This document shows positions 13,310 through 24,938 of a DNA stretch of 64,000 bases, piece after piece. Below the pieces are notes generated by a model. That model had not been told where the DNA came from, did not search any database, and saw nothing but the letters and a program-made list of their open reading frames with translations. The DNA comes from Histoplasma ohiense (Eukaryota > Ascomycota > Eurotiomycetes > Onygenales > Ajellomycetaceae), in contig JAEVHH010000003.1 of NCBI GenBank assembly GCA_017607445.1, forward strand, positions 2,604,001 to 2,668,000, read 5' to 3'. Numbering within the stretch: position 1 is the stretch's first letter; every line of letters begins with the position of its first letter. Made by a program: the position numbers and the translations under genes.

Positions 13310-13811
13310 ATTGAATAAATAAGTTTTGTTTTATTTTTTTATTTTTTTTCATTATTTTTTTTTTTTGCTGAAGATTTTTGTTTTTTTTTATAATATTCTC
13401 AGTTGTTGTTTTTGTTTTTGTTTTTTAATTTTCAAAATATCTACAGACATATAATGATATTTCTGTTGTGACATCAAAAAGATAACAATATTTGATAACA
13501 CTCACATCATAATTAGCTACCATTCAGTATAAAGATATATATATTATGTAATTATGAATAAGTTATAGTTCTGTTTGATTCTATTTTGTAAAATGAAATC
13601 AAATGAAACTGTGACTCAGAAATCAAGATAAGAACAGTATTCAGAATCTAAATATTTCTTATAAATAATGAAATGAAATTGAAGCTATAATACAAACAGT
13701 GTAAAGTGACTGGTTTGAAAAACAATATATGAGATCAGAACTAAAATATACAAGAATGAAATCAACACTAAAATTGATCATAGTTTCATGCATGGTCACA
13801 CAGTCAGTCTA
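13310..13811 (-). repeat. Terminal 0.5 kb of the hAT element, repeated inverted at 58356
   Basis: The end of the large hAT element is present as a reverse complement at 58356-58881, including the T-rich tract at 13320-13430 and the ATTTCTGTTGTGACATC stretch. This gives the family's left-end sequence in two copies. Confidence 0.7.
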
Positions 13812-16310
13812 ATTATACTGCTGTCTATACAGAGAATAATCATTCTCTTTAACAGCTGTAGCAAACTTTGAAAAGTCTTGAAGAAATATTTTATATATCT
13901 GTTATTTTTATAGCAGAGATTTGTGATATCAATATTACATAAATTATAAATTATAAATTTACAGATTAATTTACTCAATTCATCTGTATTTTCAGCAGTG
14001 CTTGACAACTCTGCAGATATAATCTCATCAATTATCTCAGACTGCAAAAACTATTCAAAGTTCTCTAATCAGATTAACAAATGTATATAAAATAGTTCAT
14101 ATTTTTGATATTCAATTGTTCATACTCTGATCAACATCAATCTGAACAGCTGCTCAGATTTGAGAACATCAAGAAAATGAAAAATCTTCATTATAAAAAT
14201 ATATACAATCAAATCTGAATGATATAATATAGTTTGATTAAAGAATAATTTATGAATAATCTTCTTTCATTCAGAATTAGCTGTAAATGTAATGAAAAAA
14301 GTTGAATATCTGTAGTTGAAGACAATTGCTGTAGAATTCTGAAATAGTTTATATATAAAACATTCACTGTCTGTATGAGAAGCAGATAATATCATACAAT
14401 GATCAAACTGCTTACAGTCTGTATCATCTGTCTGTATAGCATTATACAGATCATTATATTGATTAATATGAATTTCTAATTAATAAATATAAACTCAATT
14501 CAGCTGTTGTTTATCAATATTGATATAGATATTAACTAAATACTGCTGAAACAGATATCTGATCTGAAAAAGAGAAGCATCAACATCATCTTATTGAAAA
14601 AGATGATATGTATATCATATATACAGAGTCAGATTATAGCTGCTATACTTATCTTCATTTTCAATAGTATTATTAATATCATTATCAGAGCTGTTGCAGA
14701 TAGATGAAAGATTTGCAAGTATATTTATATTGATTTATCAGCTATAATCTTCAGAAGAAAAAAATAGAATATAATACAGTGAAAGATATAATGAACTGTG
14801 AGAGTTAATATATATAAGATTCAAATCAACACTGAGCTGTTGTAGTATTAGAAAAATAATATGAGAATGATGAGAGTTGCTGAGAATGTTCTGTATAATA
14901 ACTGCAATCTCTGAAACAGTAGATAGATTCTTTCAGTGATGATTATTATCTGTTTTCAACTGTACAATAAAGTTCAAATCAATATATACAGCAGATCTGT
15001 TCTATAGTATCTCTCAAACAGACTGATAAAGCTGAATAAAAAAATTAATCTTAGAAATATTAGCAGTCAACAACATAACAGAAGAATGTAGAAAAGCAAA
15101 TAAATAAACAGCAAATAACACAGTATAAATACAATTAAACATATTAGAATATATAACAGAATCTATATCATTTACAATACTCACATCAAACTGTGAATTG
15201 TGAATTCATACTTGTGTAAAACAGATATTCTCATCTGATTCAGATTATAACAGCTTTTACAGATGATAGAGTTTTCTCTGTATTTGAAATAATATCAAAT
15301 TGTTAGTAGTCAGATGATCAAGATATGAATTCTGCTTATATTTAAAAAATGTAAATATCAGAGCAGAGTTGTAGTTTCAAATATATCTATAAAAATATTT
15401 TGTATTGATTGTATCATTATTAAACAGCTTATATAGTTCTGATGAAAGTTCTCTGACAGATGATAATTTCACAGTATTTTTTACACAGTATATGAAAAAT
15501 ACTGAAAGAGTCTTTGATAATCTGTATATATATTTATCAATTTAATATTTAGCTCTGCAGACAGAGTAGTAGATATTCATTTGATTAAAATTGAATGATT
15601 GACAGCAATGAATGTAGAAGTGAAAGCTATAGAGAACAGATCAGCAGCTGTAAGTGATTGAAGAATTAACAACTGATTCAGAAATAGTTGAATCAGTTCA
15701 AATATTGAGATTATTTAGAGTTGACTGAATTGATGAATCTGTATATATATGATCAGCAGATTCATCTGCTGCACAAATCATAGCAGCAGCTGTCAAATAA
15801 TAATATTTGACTTTGCAGATATATTCATGATTGAGAGTCTGACAGTCAATACAGATTTTAAAGATATGAATAACAATGTGAAACAGATAAGATAGATGAT
15901 CTTCACAGTATATATATCAGTATGACAGCTCAACTTACTGTGAGTTGAGTACAGAAATGATTATATCTTTCAATGATAGATGAAAAATTTGAACTGAATA
16001 TATTCTGTATATATGATACTGAGCTTGATGATATATAGAGTATGTATGAAATAATGCATTGAATTGAGACTGTTCAAATGCACTGAGAGAATGAGAATCC
16101 CCACACACTGAGCAGAGGCACATTAAGTATATTAATGAATGTATATAGATTGTAATGAACATAGAGAAGAGTATAAAGAATGTAAATACAGTAGAGAATA
16201 TCTGTAAAGAAAAAAATAAAGATTAATATCAGAACTGTACAGATCACAGAGAACTGTTCAATCCATTCATGAATTTTTGATAAGGTTTATATGATATCAC
16301 ATAAGATCAT
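13812..16310. other. AT-rich, CpG-free stretch without recognisable gene
   Basis: The sequence is strongly AT-rich, and every open frame on both strands is short and low in complexity (for example 13796-14047 and 15935-16162, minus). I could not match it to any element in the window. The change to ordinary composition occurs at about 16310-16350, where CpG reappears. Confidence 0.6.
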
Positions 16311-16808
16311 GTTACAGTACTTTTTTCAGGGAAAAAGTTGGTTTTTCTATAATATAAAGAGAGATGTGCTAACACAGACTAGTTTGGGTTAAAATTCAAA
16401 CTTGATTCTAATGAGCCTGCCATTGATCTTTGCATTGGTTTTTGGTGCATGTTAAAAAGTAAATCTACTGCAAGTGCTGCATTGCGAATACACAAGAAAC
16501 AGAGTGGTTAAATATTACCACTCTGGTTTTCCTTTGATTAAAAGGGGAATTGCAATCCAAAGACTACTTGGTGCTAACCACCATACTGCTAGCACGCGGG
16601 TGGAGGGAGCAACCAATACATAATGAGCTGCAATGCAGCAATTAATGTAGTCAAATGGAACATGGCATGTGCATGTGTGTTGGAAGAGAGGAAAGGAAAT
16701 ATGCAGGCAAGCACAAGGAATGGGATGATGCAAAATATGTCCATGAAATGAAATAAAGAACCCACAACATCACCATCATCAATTGTACCCGTGGAAACAC
16801 TCAACCAC

Positions 16809-18617
16809 TTACTCAATCACGGATTGATTGTAATTCAAGTCACACGCATGCGGGTTCTGGAGACAATACTTGGGTTGCAATGGTGCCGCCTGAATGTTAT
16901 TTGCCAACAAGTACTCTCTGAAGTTCAGAATCCGGCTAGTCATCTTGGTCGTGCGCTTCTTGCCCTCCTTGTCACGATTGCCAGACCATAGCAGCTCGCC
17001 CAAAGCCGCAGCGCGGGGCCAGAACTTTGTCGAAATCACCACATCGTCGACCTGCTCAGACCACAGCGGCGCCGAAGCGCCAATGATATGCTTCTTCTCG
17101 TCCTCGGTGAGGCCGACGGTGAAGTCGTAATCGTAGATACGTTGCCAGGTCTTGTACGGGGCGCACCAGGAGCCGCCAGGTCCAAGGTAGTTGAAGTTTG
17201 GTGTGGCTGGGTCTGGGTTGAACATGACATTATATCTGGGATCATTGCCGACCCAGCCTCCGAAACCACAGTCAAGGTAGAGGAAGTCGGCAGAAGAGAC
17301 AATGACGTCGTAGCCTTGAGAAGTGAGTTTCTTGATGTTTTCTGGACCCAGGTTCCATGATTGCATGATCACGTCCTTGGGGACAGTGTGCGCATGCGTT
17401 CCGCCGAGAAGGACATCTTCCCACATGATGAGGCGACGGGAGGGGCGGTCTTTGAAAATCGGATAAGCTTTGTCGACCCATACCTGAAGGAGGTCGTTGA
17501 AGTCACGCTTAGAGTCCTCAGCGAACCAATCCCGGATAATGCTGCTGAAATTGAAGCAGTTAGGATGCACCTCGTCGCCACCGGTGTGGAAGAAATTATC
17601 GGGGAAATGAGTACTGAGCTCCTTGTAGACATTTTCCACGACCTTGTAAGTTCCGTCGTAGATGATATCGAGTTGACCTGGGTTTGGTTCAACTGCAGTG
17701 TGAAGCGCCCAAACATCATTAGACCACCAAGAATTGGCGCAAGCGATCATCTTAGGATCGACTTGCTCCCAACCCTTTGCAGAGTGGCCTGGCATATCAG
17801 TTTCGGGGACGACACGGATTCCACGTTCCCTGGCGTATTGGACAATGTGGCGGATATCTTCTGGCGTGTATACTTCACGGGGGGAGTAGGCGCCCTTCGT
17901 CATTTGGGGATAGCGGTTAATCTTGACAGGCCAGGACTGAGAGTCAGTCATGTGCCAATGGAGAACGTTGAGCTTCGCCAATGCCATTCCGTCCAGTTGT
18001 TCTCTGATTTTCTTTGGGCTAATGAAATTACGACCAGTATCGACCATGATGCCGCGATACGGATACAGTGGCTGGTCCTTGATGGAGACTGGCTGTTCGA
18101 CGATCAGTCGCCAGTAGCCCTCGGCAATGATGATCTGCTGGAGTGTAGTAAAGGCATGCATCGCTCCCCAGATGGTGTTGGCAGTGATATCAATAGAATG
18201 AGATCGTTCTTTGATGTCCAGAGTGTAGGATTCGTCAACGCCATGCTGTAATTCGGCCCGCTCGTTTTTTACTTTAACATTGACCATTCTGACCAGGGAG
18301 CGCTGGGGTGGCCAAACGCTGTCGCGCCGTGCCTTTGAACTGCCCGGGAACGGCTCAAATGTTGGAATTGGTTTTTCGACCACGGCAGGAGTCCATCTGA
18401 TAGTTCTGATTGCGTCGGATGCGCGCCTCCAGGCGGCCCTGAGAAGATAGTTGTTGGGTCCTCTAAACTCAAGTCTTTCACTGATATGGATGGGCCCGGA
18501 AGTCCCCCAGGTGATATCAGCGGGAGCGGGTAGTGGGTTAACATCGACAGCCTCAACTGCAACACCTGCCAAGCAAATAGCTGTGGCCGCGGCCTGTAGC
18601 AGCCGCCACGGGTGCAT
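16809..18617 (-). CDS. nagA: Secreted beta-N-acetylhexosaminidase, GH20
   Basis: A single-exon gene of 602 aa that hydrolyses terminal N-acetylglucosamine from chitin oligomers outside the cell. Residues 1 to about 23 form a signal peptide (ICLAGVAVEA). A GH20b-like N-terminal domain follows, with a dibasic KARR site at 95-98 that fits the Kex2-type propeptide cleavage known for fungal hexosaminidases. The catalytic (beta/alpha)8 domain spans about 185-545. Key motifs are RGIMVDTGRNF (188-198), HWHMTDSQSWP (220-230), HTGGDEV with the substrate-assisted Asp348-Glu349 pair, and W519 in the APLWSEQ motif. Cysteines 293/354, 450/485 and 585/592 are spaced like the three disulfides of the Aspergillus enzyme. 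Length is normal for the family (about 600), there is no disruption, and CpG content is normal. The start is supported by the signal peptide and a TATA box 104 bp upstream. Confidence 0.97.
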   Translation of the reverse strand: MHPWRLLQAAATAICLAGVAVEAVDVNPLPAPADITWGTSGPIHISERLEFRGPNNYLLRAAWRRASDAIRTIRWTPAVVEKPIPTFEPFPGSSKARRDSVWPPQRSLVRMVNVKVKNERAELQHGVDESYTLDIKERSHSIDITANTIWGAMHAFTTLQQIIIAEGYWRLIVEQPVSIKDQPLYPYRGIMVDTGRNFISPKKIREQLDGMALAKLNVLHWHMTDSQSWPVKINRYPQMTKGAYSPREVYTPEDIRHIVQYARERGIRVVPETDMPGHSAKGWEQVDPKMIACANSWWSNDVWALHTAVEPNPGQLDIIYDGTYKVVENVYKELSTHFPDNFFHTGGDEVHPNCFNFSSIIRDWFAEDSKRDFNDLLQVWVDKAYPIFKDRPSRRLIMWEDVLLGGTHAHTVPKDVIMQSWNLGPENIKKLTSQGYDVIVSSADFLYLDCGFGGWVGNDPRYNVMFNPDPATPNFNYLGPGGSWCAPYKTWQRIYDYDFTVGLTEDEKKHIIGASAPLWSEQVDDVVISTKFWPRAAALGELLWSGNRDKEGKKRTTKMTSRILNFREYLLANNIQAAPLQPKYCLQNPHACDLNYNQSVIE

Positions 18618-18720
18618 GTTGGGAGGGTCAAACTAATGTCGCTCAGTTGAAGGAAGGACTGGGGTTGGATTCCGTTGCTGAGAATTTTTTTTTTCCTCTT
18701 GGGAGCGGAGCCAGCGTGCC

Positions 18721-18729
18721 TTATATAGC
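18721..18729 (-). promoter_or_regulatory. TATA box of the hexosaminidase gene
   Basis: The minus strand reads GCTATATAAGGC about 104 bp upstream of the hexosaminidase ATG, in a normal-GC promoter. Confidence 0.45.
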
Positions 18730-18739
18730 AACTGGAGCT

Positions 18740-21015
18740 GATTGATCGACACCCTTCTGGAGCTCCCGGGCTACTTTACCGGGACTCCACAGCCAAACCG
18801 AAAAAAACAGAAAGTGCGAAGACGATCCTTGGAGATCCACAAACCTGGTTTCTCAATTTCATGCAACCTCAGCCAAGAATACGAGCGGAGGTACAGAGAG
18901 AAGCCTCCACGTTGAGAGGGCTTTGTGTCATGCCCAATGCAGTGTGACATTGGGCTTAGGTAATTGCGTGAACGGCACATGAAGCATTCTTCTGCATTCC
19001 CCAACGGGACGAAAGAAAAGCCCCTCTCGCCCTGCGCGGAATGGCCGCCATCGTTGGTGGGTTGGTGTTTGGAGTGTCTCAAGGGACCAGCTCCAACATT
19101 CCTCAGCCTTCCGAGAGTTGACAGTCGGGTAATTGTTGATGCAACATCATGTTAAGAGTCACTGTAACTGTGGGGAGACCAATGAGCTATGTCCCTTGAT
19201 GTGATTTATGGTGCTTATGGAGGTTGTGGCTAGCAGGATAGCGCAAGCCATGATCGCTCGAAAATGTGCCATCTCCAGCCTAGATACGACAGGGTTAGCG
19301 ACAACGCCACATTACATCCTGGCTTCAACGGCCTTGAGTGTGCATACGGTGCATACGATTTCATTTCCTGATATCTAATTGCTGTGGCTGCAAAATAACG
19401 CTTTGACGCCTCAATCATCGCCATCTCAGCGTATATCGCACATCGATCATATCCCAAACAAAGAAGGACGAGATGATCAGAAATAGGATTGAATGCCACA
19501 TGTTGAAGCGTGGGTCTGCTCTCATATATATTGGTTTTCAGTGTGTGCCCAACATCGTCTTGGCCATACATCACTCACTAATTTGATGTGAAGGAGGGAG
19601 TGTTCTTCAAATTTGAAATAACTAGTTCGATCGGAGGAGCGGAAGAGAGTCTTCTAGAAATTGATACGGGGCAACATTTTTCAGGTTCGTATTTCTAAGT
19701 ATTGGTTTAATGGAGGGCGGCTTCACATCTTGATATCCTCTTCATTTCGTTGGCATTTACCGATATTTGCAAGCCCCGCCACACTTCTTGGTTGTTGCGC
19801 CTATGGCTTGTTCCTTGTCGTAATCAGAAATTGACAGGTTCCACGGAATGTGCTGGAGGTCAATTCCGTTGTGATATAAAGTTCTGTGGGTATTTAAGCG
19901 GCGCCATCTGGGGTGGTCTAGCCCAGCTGTCTAATGATTAGTAAATCAGGAGGCAGGAATGTGTGAAGAACTCCAGGGAGGAAGAATATGGGGTTCTGGA
20001 GAAGATAAAGGGGCACAGAACAGCCGCGTGGAGAATGACAACCGTAGAGACCCAGATAAGAGAATGACGCTGCCTAGAGGAATTCGTTGTGTTCTTACTG
20101 CCGACCCATCAAGGGTAGTAAGGGGTAAAATTCTTTCACGAACTTTCCCCGCAGACTAAACAACTACGCTAAAGGGGCGTAAAATGACCTTCCAGCATCC
20201 GTGAAAAACAAGCCGCGAGCCCCTGCACTGCGGCTCGTCCGCTCTGCCATTGCGGCCGTTGACTGACCATGTTGATAGTATCATCGTCTCGTCGCATTGG
20301 CCGATCGACCGCCTTCCAATGGAACAACACTCTCCTCACCCATCAACACCCATCTTGGATAGATTTGATGTGATGAAGTCGTTGATTTGAGTCTGCTGCT
20401 ACTTGTGCCGCAACAACGAAAGGGAGAATTCGTGAGATTTTGTCGAAGATAAGTGAGGCATGAATCCTCATTCCAGGTTGGAATATTGGAAAAGCGGGAC
20501 TTCGGGCTCCGAGTTCGCAGCAAGCATGATACCTGGTTTTTTTTTTTTTTTTTTATATGTTCCTGCGTCAGAAAACCCCTTCTGGATAGATACAAATTGG
20601 CAGGGAAAGCCCCGTCTCATCAAACACACCCCACATTTGCTCAACTAGCAGGAAACGAGGATTGAAACATCGTGTCCCCTTGTCGGATGAGCAATCCAGA
20701 GCACTGTCCATCTCCGTGGGAGTCTGGCACGCAGCAGTCCTATGATATCCACGGAGGAGTTAACAGCGTAATCGCTTGTTGAATACCGAAAATAATTCTG
20801 TCATCGCTAAATGGCATTCATGCAGCTTCTAAACTAGGTATTCAGCTCTGTATTGCGGTCTTGGGAGTCCTATCCGTCTACAGGATCTCCATCAGCAACA
20901 ACACGTGGAAAATACAGAAAACATGAACGATAAACAGAGGGGATAATTTTGAGAACGTCATTGCGCGTAAATACGATGCAGGAAAAGATACCATTGATTC
21001 TTTTATTTTGGATTA
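18740..21015. other. Intergenic region, normal GC, no confident gene
   Basis: No convincing coding region is seen. The longest minus frame, 19230-19574, encodes 114 aa with a piece vaguely like a WD-repeat edge (LQHVAFNPISDHLVLL), but it has no start context or continuation. A 17-T run lies near 20538. CpG is present throughout, so this DNA has escaped the mutation process seen in the AT-rich blocks. Confidence 0.5.
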
Positions 21016-22648
21016 CAGTACAGAAGCCGCTGCAAAAAATTTTGTCTCGCCAAGATAATTAAAAAACTGCTATATTAGATAGTGAGCACCACCACAGTAT
21101 TAAAATGTAATAAAACTACCCCTCATTTAAAATATAAGAGGCTCCCACCTAGTTTCTATTGTCTCAGTTTGTTATCTATTCATCATCAGTGCTGCTTTCA
21201 ATCATGACTCTCAATACTGATATCACCACTCAGGCACTTGTGGTGACTCTCAAATCATCTTATATTGCAAAAACTATCACTGAGATCATGAATATTACAA
21301 ATCTCTCTGCTTGCCAAATCAATCATATATATGTCAGAGCTCTTGAACATGACTTCAACTCTGATCTTCTCTATCTTACTATCTGTGATGAATTTCTTCA
21401 AGATGTTCTCTACAGTGGCAGATCTACAAAGCAGACTTCTTCTATTCAAGAACAAGTATTAGTAAAGATGCACTGAAATCAATATAAATGAAAGAAATTC
21501 TGTGCTGATATTGTCCTTGAACTCAGTGAGAAGAACTTTAATATTACACTCAACACTGTATGAAAGATCTTGTAAAAAGCAGACATGAAAAAGATCAAAT
21601 CTACTCAAAAACCTGATTTGATCAATAAAATGAAACATGAATGACTTCAGTGATATCTAGATCATCAAAATTGAACTCTAGAAGATTGAAAAAGAGTTAT
21701 ATAATCAGATAAGACATTTGTTATATTACTTCATCATCATGAAGAATATCAAATTTGAAGAATCTTCAAGAAAAGATTCTCTCAAAGTTGTATACATAAG
21801 TAATGAAAGAGATCTTCAGAGTTCATATTCTGAAGTTGTTTCTTATATGATAAAAAGAATCCCTGTCACTGCTAGAGTTTGGAAACTGCTCAAGAAAAGA
21901 CTCAGTCAGTAAAGAATATAGATTCTCTTAATGAAATGATGAAATCAATCAAAAAAGCAGAATGAAAGCTTCAAAATGAAATACAATGTTTAAATCTTCA
22001 TCAACTGCCAGAATCTCAATCAATATGAAAGTGAAAGAAAGAGACAGACAAGCTATTTCATAACAAAAGTAATGAAATTGATTGATATCAATATCAGATT
22101 AAAATCCTTCTTTCAAAGCTCTTTTTCTTTGTCAATGAGTGTGAAAAGAAACATTCAAATATCATTGTCCAGAAGAATCAAGCTTCTGCTTATGATCACT
22201 ATATTCAACATCATATATATGAGATTCATCACATTCAACAGATGCTCTGATGTGCAAATTCCTCAGATCTCAATATGATTGAATCTGCTTGGATCTGAAT
22301 GAAATGAAAAACAACTGTCAAAGAAGCTCCACAGAACTGAGCAGCAGCTATAGCAATATAAGAAAGAACATGGAGGGATCTACCACAGGAGCAGATTCAA
22401 GCTTGGATAGAGTGGATTTCTGTTCATATTAAGAAGGTTATAGAGTTAGAAAGTGGCAATGAATATAAGAAAGGAAGATTTCACTAATTACTGTCTGTAA
22501 CTAACTTACTTATTAATTTAAATGATAATAAAAGAATGAGATACAGGATCTTCAGTATTAATTTCAGTGCATATTTCAGAAGAAAATTGTGGCGTTTTTA
22601 GTGCTTAGTAGGGCGAGACAAAACTTTTTGCAGGAGCATCTGTACAGT
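21016..22648 (+). mobile_element. Tc1/mariner-type transposon, CpG-mutated
   Basis: Imperfect terminal inverted repeats flank a decayed transposase. The left end reads CAGTACAGAAGCCGCTGC then a T-rich part ending TTTTGTCTCGCC (to 21051). The right end is the inverse, GGGCGAGACAAAACTTTTTG then CAGGAGCATCTGTACAG (22611-22647). The flanking dinucleotides include TA, but the exact end is ambiguous by a few bases because TACAG repeats at the tip. A length of about 1.6 kb is normal for the superfamily. The element sits in the otherwise unmutated gene island, and the interior alone is AT-shifted. Confidence 0.75.
21159..22470 (+). pseudogene. Tc1/mariner DDE transposase relic
   Basis: The plus-strand translation from about 21204 (MTLNTDITTQALVVTLKSSY) carries a helix-turn-helix region with ITNLSACQINHIY. 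The catalytic core follows: first Asp in VI*SDKTFVIL near 21688-21717, where IWSDE is usual, and last motif SSDLNMIESAW near 22262-22294, where NSPDLNxIE is usual. Stops fall at expected Arg and Trp sites, Pro has become Ser, and Glu has become Lys, all C-to-T or G-to-A changes. The first 105 codons are still open. Function is lost. Confidence 0.8.
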
Positions 22649-24011
22649 TATCGCTATATCCTTTATAGGAACTAATCAGGGAGTGCCTTGACAAATTCCT
22701 TCTCGTTGCAGGCCTCCAAACCACATTACTCCATATCACCTGCATTTCTTGGTATCGATCCGACCACAACAAGCACACAGCCTTGATATTCTGGACGGGA
22801 AACTTCATGCTGAGCAGCCAGCCACACCTTGCGCAATGTGATGGCCTGTCTCAGCAACCGAGGCGTAGAACGACATCGGAAAAACAACCGCATGGGATGT
22901 TGATTAAAGAATGCCATCAAGTGGACCCTACCCCAGAATCAGTCCTGGAGGGCGCCTGGGCTGTTTGAATATGACATACTGAGCGGGGCTACTGTTAGAT
23001 AGATACCAGGAGGCATGGCCCTTCCCGTGTGCAGTGTATTATCATGTTAAATCGAATATTCTCCTCAATAGTTAATAGAAGTCGTGAATCGATTCGAATA
23101 GAGACAGAGTCCCAGGGACAGAACTTTGTCTCCGGGTCATCATGCATTCAAATTGGATATATGCGCACAATGAAAGTGACTCACGTAGCTATACGAAATT
23201 ACTACATCTTCAGCTACATTCCTTTTCCGGCGAGGTGCAGTAGTTTTCCTAGTTAATTTTGAAAGTGTGATTCTTGGAATGGAGGTAACATAGTTTTGTT
23301 TCATTGCAAGCAGAACAATCTAAATCCTCCTGTCAATGTTTCGTTGTCCTAACTCAGGGCGCGCTTCGAATCCTCCCCCCATCCATTAGGTTCCAGGCCC
23401 AATCATATCTTCGAGAGAATCAAACACGAAAGGCAAATGTATCAATATGATTAGAGGTTTAAGGGAGCGGAAGAAAGAGGAAAAAAAGAGAGAGAGAGAG
23501 AGAGTGTGTGTGTGTGTGTGAGTGAGTGTATCCTACCTCGCGTTCGCGGCATAGAATCAAAATTTGTAAAACGTTCTAAGTTAACAATCGTCCTCCACCC
23601 AACTAATACCTGGAACAATTGACTGATAAAAAAAATAGAACAGGCAGATAAGAAACATTCCCAAACAGTACTTCACAGGGCCATGATACTGCACAAGAAT
23701 GAAACATGAAGCGCCCAACATTTTAGGTGGAAGGAGGCAGATATTCTGAACGAAGGGATGTAGAACAAACCATCGTGAATCACGAGGCCGCCATAGGCTT
23801 CCAGGTCGCTGGCTTGCTCATCCAAGCACAAGCTGCACAATAGAGCAGCAAGAACTGGAACGCAGAACTGACGGGGCGGTAAGTGGGAAAACTACTCGAG
23901 ATAAAAAAAAAAAAAAAAAAAAAACGGGCTAGAGTTCCTCCATTGCAGAGCGCAGCATAGGAATCGTGGTTTCCCCTAGTCCTTCCCAAAAATGAGAAGC
24001 GCGGGGGTTGC
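22649..24011. other. Intergenic region, normal GC
   Basis: No supported gene is seen; short frames on both strands have no homology I recognise. A dinucleotide tract, (AG)n followed by (TG)n, lies at 23488-23524, and a poly-A run of about 20 at 23904-23924. CpG is at ordinary density. Confidence 0.5.
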
Positions 24012-24938
24012 CTAAGAAGTCGTGAGAATCGGCGGTGAGGGGACAGGAGTGTGGTATGGCTGAGGTACATTGCACTTAAAGCCTTCCTTTAGCTCATCCA
24101 CTGAGTTCGTTTTATTGCCAACAGCTAGGCCTGCGGGTTGGAGGTTGTATGGACGTCCCTTGGAGATACCATTACTTGTTATCAGCTTTACTGATCGTGG
24201 CATAGGGGAAGGAGAGCGTGTTTTCAAAGCGCCACTACCGCCCATATTGTGGTTTCTAATGCCTGTGGCCATCCTGTTCGACGTTTTCTTCCTTTGACGC
24301 TGAGATTTAGAGCTTTTGTCCCAGATTCCACGAAGTATTGAGGCCGCTTTATGCTTGATTCCTGCAAGCCGTGCGGTACATGCAGCGATGTCCCGAAGCC
24401 AAATGGCGTGCATTTTCTTTTCTGCGGCGCAATTGCGCACATTAATCCCGACACGGTTGGATATATCTCGTCGACTCTCGATCGTAAACTTATCCGGATT
24501 ATTAACAACGATTTGCGATGTCTTGAACAGCTGACACCTTTCAGCGAAGAGGTCGCGGAGCGTGTTGTCTGATTTGAAGAAGAGGTTGTAGGCGGTGAAA
24601 TACGCACGGCGACAGTGGGCCAGTTCTTGAAAAAAGACAATATCGTCTGGAGTAATTCTATCCATATTCGACTTTATGATACGAGATAGGTTGATATAGT
24701 CTACGAAGGGACTTGGCTCCCCAGATTCAAAGTCTGGTGGATTCCTAGAGAGGATAGGGCATTTTGAACCAGAATTCTCGACATAATTGCAAATGGAAAA
24801 AATGATGATTGTGTCTTCTGATATTGTCTCCTCGAATGGACTGGCGACAGGAATCCCGCAGCCTCGCGAGTCGTTTATCCATAGAATCTCCTCGTTGTGC
24901 TTGGTATTTGCAATGTCGTCAAGACCGGGTCTTGCCAT
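24012..24938 (-). CDS. Hypothetical protein, 308 aa
   Basis: A single open frame of 308 codons in normal-GC DNA starting at an ATG with no in-frame stop. I do not recognise any domain. The N-terminal half is mixed and soluble-looking, with a short hydrophobic piece (EDTIIIFSICNYV, about 42-54). A helical middle around 100-190 has several Cys and Arg residues. A strongly basic patch (KSSKSQRQRKK, about 209-219) could be a nuclear localisation signal. The C-terminus is Pro/Ser-rich. No signal peptide or clear membrane segment is visible. It lacks the TGA-for-Arg pattern of the mutated blocks, so it may be a live lineage-specific gene. An unrecognised intron near the 3' end cannot be excluded. 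Confidence 0.55.
   Translation of the reverse strand: MARPGLDDIANTKHNEEILWINDSRGCGIPVASPFEETISEDTIIIFSICNYVENSGSKCPILSRNPPDFESGEPSPFVDYINLSRIIKSNMDRITPDDIVFFQELAHCRRAYFTAYNLFFKSDNTLRDLFAERCQLFKTSQIVVNNPDKFTIESRRDISNRVGINVRNCAAEKKMHAIWLRDIAACTARLAGIKHKAASILRGIWDKSSKSQRQRKKTSNRMATGIRNHNMGGSGALKTRSPSPMPRSVKLITSNGISKGRPYNLQPAGLAVGNKTNSVDELKEGFKCNVPQPYHTPVPSPPILTTS

Larger units (their letters stand above)
7969..13811 (-). mobile_element. hAT DNA transposon, decayed, about 5.8 kb
   Basis: The left end (plus view) starts TAGACTGACTGATGGGACC. The right end, reverse-complemented, starts TAGACTGACTGTGTGACC, and these are the two end types of the complete short element at 27435-28583. Subterminal GGTCCC/GGGACC motifs recur near the left end. 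A hAT transposase relic lies inside at 8395-10545. The bases left of the element (TAAGTTAA) lie within a family B LTR, but those on the right (ATTATACT) do not repeat them, so one end may have been rearranged. TIRs starting TAG and 8-bp duplications are typical of hAT elements. Confidence 0.65.

Noticed and set aside
7961..13819. 8-bp target duplication of the large hAT element
   Set aside because: TAAGTTAA on the left is not repeated on the right (ATTATACT).
17361..18251. 296-codon plus-strand open frame
   Set aside because: Lies wholly antisense to the hexosaminidase gene; its openness follows from the codon use of that gene, and it has no domain.
19230..19574. Fragment resembling a WD-repeat protein
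   Set aside because: Only a few residues look alike, with no repeat periodicity and no flanking coding sequence.
20453..20665. Plus-strand frame with a poly-Phe run
   Set aside because: The Phe run is the T homopolymer near 20538; the rest is not protein-like.
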